A DNA stretch of 64,000 bases, taken from positions 1-64,000 of the forward strand of contig JACMLM010000034.1 of the NCBI GenBank assembly GCA_014379595.1. The letters run 5' to 3'. A program made the position numbers and the translations under genes. Of this stretch, positions 63,401 to 64,000 are shown piece after piece. The notes below the pieces were generated by a model. The model ran no database searches. It was given only the letters and a program-made list of their open reading frames with translations, and was not told where the DNA came from. The stretch comes from Anaerolineales bacterium (GTDB lineage Bacteria > Chloroflexota > Anaerolineae > Anaerolineales > Villigracilaceae). Every line of letters begins with the position of its first letter. The stretch's first letter is position 1.

Positions 63401-64000
63401 CAGCACCACTGCCCTGGATGCTATATATAGGTGTGAATGATTGTGTACACACATCAACATCATCGTTGACAATGGTTCCCAGGCCCTGTCCATCGACAAG
63501 AATAGCGCCTGTCACATTGCTGACATTGACGAAAAATGTCTCGTCAGCTCCTTCGTCAGTTGCATCTCCGTTGACTAAGACACTAAAGGAGTAACTTGAA
63601 CTATTAGCTGGAATGGATTGCCCGGTCAGAGAATTAGTTTGGTAATCATTGTCAGCAATAGTTGCTGTGTTTTCAGCAGTCGTGATATCAAATGTCACGC
63701 CGCCTGCGTTGGCAGGGGATGAGAGATTAACTGTGAAGTCGAATGATGTTGTTCCCGAGTTGCCTTCACTCATAGAAACATCAGTAATCGTTAAGTTGGG
63801 ATTGGGTGGAGGAGTGTTGCGCGGATTTGGTGCACTAGTAGAAAAATCAGCTGTATTATTGTCTGTATCTGTAGCGCCATTTGCAGCTCGGAAGATAGCT
63901 GTTGTTGTGCTTGGTGCAGGAGCTGGTGCTCCACCCTCAGAACAGTTCGCTGTAGCGCCATACCCTACAAAATCAACAATTGGCGCGGCGATCGGACAAC
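60408..64000 (-). CDS. Secreted multi-domain nuclease: lamin-tail, Calx-beta, ExeM-type nuclease, Ig-like, RTX (partial)
   Basis: The frame is open to the window edge, so the N-terminus is missing; about 1196 residues remain. The ATG at 63773 is internal. In order: end of a lamin-tail domain (IVDFVGYGATANC, then NGATDTDNNTADF and APNPRN); Calx-beta (MSEGNSGTTSFDFTVNLSSPA); an OB-type domain (SIQGSGAATTIPGNVTTEGVVVGDF); an endonuclease/exonuclease/phosphatase domain with LRVAAMNTLNFF, ADVIGLNELES, VVNHLKSKGSACAG, FLIMGDLNAYAQEDP and YRTSDHDSVVVG; two Ig-like domains; and about eleven RTX repeats. This resembles ExeM/NucH extracellular nucleases that degrade DNA for phosphate or nucleotides. 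Confidence 0.93.
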   Translation of the reverse strand, partial: CPIAAPIVDFVGYGATANCSEGGAPAPAPSTTTAIFRAANGATDTDNNTADFSTSAPNPRNTPPPNPNLTITDVSMSEGNSGTTSFDFTVNLSSPANAGGVTFDITTAENTATIADNDYQTNSLTGQSIPANSSSYSFSVLVNGDATDEGADETFFVNVSNVTGAILVDGQGLGTIVNDDVDVCTQSFTPIYSIQGSGAATTIPGNVTTEGVVVGDFEGTAAASGFYIQDLTGDGDATTSDGIFVFTGASNLVNIGDVVRVTGFARERFNQTTLNGSNSDSAPVTNVVNCDTGGVPVTDVTLPFVSATFAERYEGMLVRFPQPLVIAEYFNYARFGEMVLALPLGSESRPFSGTAIDEPGAPANARIAANALSRITLDDVQSAQNPSTLRHPNGLAFSLSNLFRGGDTVENAVGVLGFDFSLYRIIPTGPADYTPVNPRPASPEPVGGTLRVAAMNTLNFFVTLDTTASDTGGGPCGALQNLDCRGADSIEPNEFTRQRDKLLTALLGLDADVIGLNELESTPGAEPLDSITSGMPGYDYIDTGPIGTDAIKVGIIYRPAVVTPIGPYQILDSTDDPRFIDTRSRPALAQTFEELATGARFTVVVNHLKSKGSACAGDPDAGDGQGNCNGTRTLAAQALVDWLATDPTGSGDPDFLIMGDLNAYAQEDPIDAIKAGSDDTAGTGDDFTNLIFDYHGPYAYSYTFDGQAGYLDHALANASLADQITGAADWHINSDEPSILDYDTSFKPAAQEALYAVDPYRTSDHDSVVVGLNLTEVIAPNTIIDSSPSDPSNSSSASFTFSGTDTGGSGVASFECDLDGGGFSACTTPQNYSGLSDGSHTFQVRAIDGAGNVDPTPASFTWNIDATSPAVTINQAVGQTDPTGASPINFTVVFNEPVTGFTNADVIIGGTAGATTAVVTGGLTTYNVAVSGMTGNGTVTASISAGAATDAVGNGNTASTSTDNTVIFNNTAPTIVVSAGGSCNASGLSGTMNLTITDAEGDTLALSGSSSNTSAVPNANITFGGSGSNRTVTITAVPAATVRTAIVTITVDDGISTSSVTINVVVGTTGNNTLNGTSGADMILGLDGNDTLNGLAGNDLLCSGDKNDTLSGGDNDDTLDGQAGNDVLNGNNGNDILRGDAGNDSLNGGAGNDALSGGNGNDSLTGGSNADSFSGGPGNDSNTDFNAGESDTNDGT

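Overview
The window looks like a chromosomal segment of a Gram-positive-like or monoderm bacterium of the Chloroflexota, most likely class Anaerolineae. This is an inference from gene content: a giant multi-GAF histidine kinase with flanking response regulators, a riboswitch-controlled thiamine uptake operon, many lipoprotein solute-binding proteins with Ala/Pro/Thr linkers, HAF/RTX secreted proteins and moderate GC. No rRNA or marker gene is present to prove it. There is no phage, transposase or CRISPR array; it reads as ordinary chromosome with two complete transporter regulons and some small repeat elements.

Layout. 1-9146: tail of an acyl-ACP-reductase-like dehydrogenase, then a signalling cluster (REC-GGDEF-like regulator, 2466-residue membrane-anchored kinase with about 11 GAF domains, single-domain REC protein), followed by an alpha/beta hydrolase. 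9943-15062: thiamine regulon with sigma70 promoter, TPP riboswitch, thiN, thiB, thiP, thiQ and a DUF402 gene. 15081-16987 (minus): two tiny cysteine-rich membrane proteins and two polytopic membrane proteins (DUF4126, DUF2085). 17111-30244: metabolic genes (phosphofructokinase, M29 aminopeptidase, Rieske oxygenase, a two-domain oxidoreductase, MFS, glycosyltransferase, methyltransferases, Nudix, CorA with an upstream short reading frame, SMP-30). 30327-34786: YgjP-like protease, tRNA-Met(CAT) with decayed tandem copies, a degenerate REC-GGDEF protein, AzlCD, amine oxidase. 34872-39617: DtxR-type regulator divergent from a ferric-iron-type ABC importer.

39835-54902 (all minus) is a long L-arabinose-type regulon: LacI regulator with a perfect 36-bp palindrome at its own promoter, RbsABC-type sugar importer (binding protein, double ATPase, two permeases, one carrying an extra exported cysteine-containing domain), an exported unknown protein, a TlpA/CcdA thiol-redox pair, an M24-fold protein without the usual metal ligands, a zinc alcohol dehydrogenase, then araB, araD and araA. 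The gene order suggests uptake and conversion of L-arabinose to D-xylulose-5-phosphate, with an extracytoplasmic redox module in between.

55082-64000 (minus): family-4-like uracil-DNA glycosylase without cysteines, ComM/YifB ATPase, DUF3597 protein, and two large secreted proteins (nine HAF repeats plus RTX; and a lamin-tail/Calx-beta/ExeM-type nuclease/Ig/RTX protein running off the window end). Their C-terminal RTX ends and flanking spacers are clearly duplicated from each other.

The least conventional signals are the acidic/proline leader peptide before corA, the tRNA-derived tandem repeats with a common 17-nt T-loop insertion, the redox module inside the sugar regulon, the poly-cysteine mini-proteins, and the riboswitch whose terminator overlaps the start codon it controls.
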